A DNA stretch of 64,000 nt from positions 372,001-436,000 of the forward strand of contig NZ_FWFD01000015.1 of assembly GCF_900163795.1 (NCBI RefSeq), in the 5' to 3' direction. A program made the translations under genes and the position numbers. The DNA is from Vagococcus fluvialis bH819. Its GTDB lineage: Bacteria; Bacillota; Bacilli; Lactobacillales; Vagococcaceae. Below are positions 63,963-64,000 of the stretch, in pieces. Position 1 is the stretch's first letter. Each line of letters opens with the position of its first letter. The notes beneath the pieces are model-generated. The model made no database searches and was not told where the DNA came from. It was given only the letters and a program-made list of their open reading frames with translations.

Positions 63963-64000
63963 ATGAAACAGTCAAAATTCTTTATGCCAACATTACGTGA
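63963..64000 (+). CDS. proS: Prolyl-tRNA synthetase (first codons only)
   Basis: An ATG at 63963 behind AAAGGGG opens a frame that reads MKQSKFFMPTLR before the window ends. This start is typical of bacterial ProS, and proS is the usual gene after rseP in this cluster. Only 12 codons are visible. Confidence 0.8.
   Translation, partial: MKQSKFFMPTLR

Overview
The window is AT-rich, tightly packed chromosomal DNA from a Gram-positive bacterium of the order Lactobacillales. Gene content and order point to the family Enterococcaceae; a Vagococcus- or Enterococcus-like organism is my best guess (inference from family knowledge, no search run). Supporting signs are strong AGGAGG-type ribosome binding sites, several TTG/GTG starts, a T-box before thrS, an M-box before a magnesium ATPase, a GlnR-controlled glnRA pair, a comEA-comEB-comEC-holA run, cdaA-cdaR-glmM, a DUF3042 protein and an uppS-cdsA-rseP-proS run. 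I see no tRNA, rRNA, CRISPR array, prophage or intact insertion sequence. Most of the window is core genome.

Layout. 1-7.6 kb is a stress and transport region: the end of a Bcr/CflA-type drug exporter with a probable leader-peptide attenuator (minus), mnmA, the M-box and mgtA, a MerR regulator that carries membrane helices and a zinc ribbon, and a divergent HxlR/nitroreductase pair. 7.7-17.1 kb holds a DUF1033 gene overlapping topB, an aldehyde dehydrogenase, ftsK, a PhzF-like isomerase and a large CPA1 sodium/proton antiporter. 17.3-23.8 kb has two ABC exporters (one BceAB-like) with a YjbR-like protein and proC between them. 23.8-32.4 kb has T-box/thrS, a class B penicillin-binding protein, rpmG, an unusual 540-bp intergenic stretch, 5-formyltetrahydrofolate cyclo-ligase, a rhomboid protease, ROK glucokinase, a rhodanese-like protein without its cysteine, and DUF3042.

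32.4-48.3 kb is a long run of plus-strand housekeeping genes: glycerophosphodiesterase-miaA-hflX; glnR-glnA (nitrogen); efp; cdaA-cdaR-glmM (c-di-AMP and cell-wall precursor supply); rsmD-coaD-SepM-like protease; comEA-comEB-comEC-holA (DNA uptake and replication). 48.3-53.2 kb is on the minus strand: rpsT, DUF1836-DegV, a P1B-4 metal ATPase with a Fur-family box, and uppP. 53.3-57.4 kb holds a glucose-type EIIA, a metallo-beta-lactamase-fold hydrolase, a polytopic membrane protein of unknown role, a DUF308 protein and a histidine phosphatase. 57.5-64 kb is the rpsB-tsf-pyrH-frr translation cluster, followed by uppS-cdsA-rseP and the first codons of proS.

The observations most worth a second look are regulatory: (1) a 24-codon leader ORF before the drug exporter, with a 10-bp inverted repeat that would place the exporter's ribosome binding site and TTG start in a hairpin loop; (2) a Fur-family box over the P1B-4 ATPase promoter; (3) a GlnR box that is the same palindrome as the hflX terminator; (4) the membrane-anchored MerR; (5) the folded, GC-richer island and the 16-bp perfect inverted repeat at 28.88-29.04 kb. 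No clearly new multi-gene system is visible.
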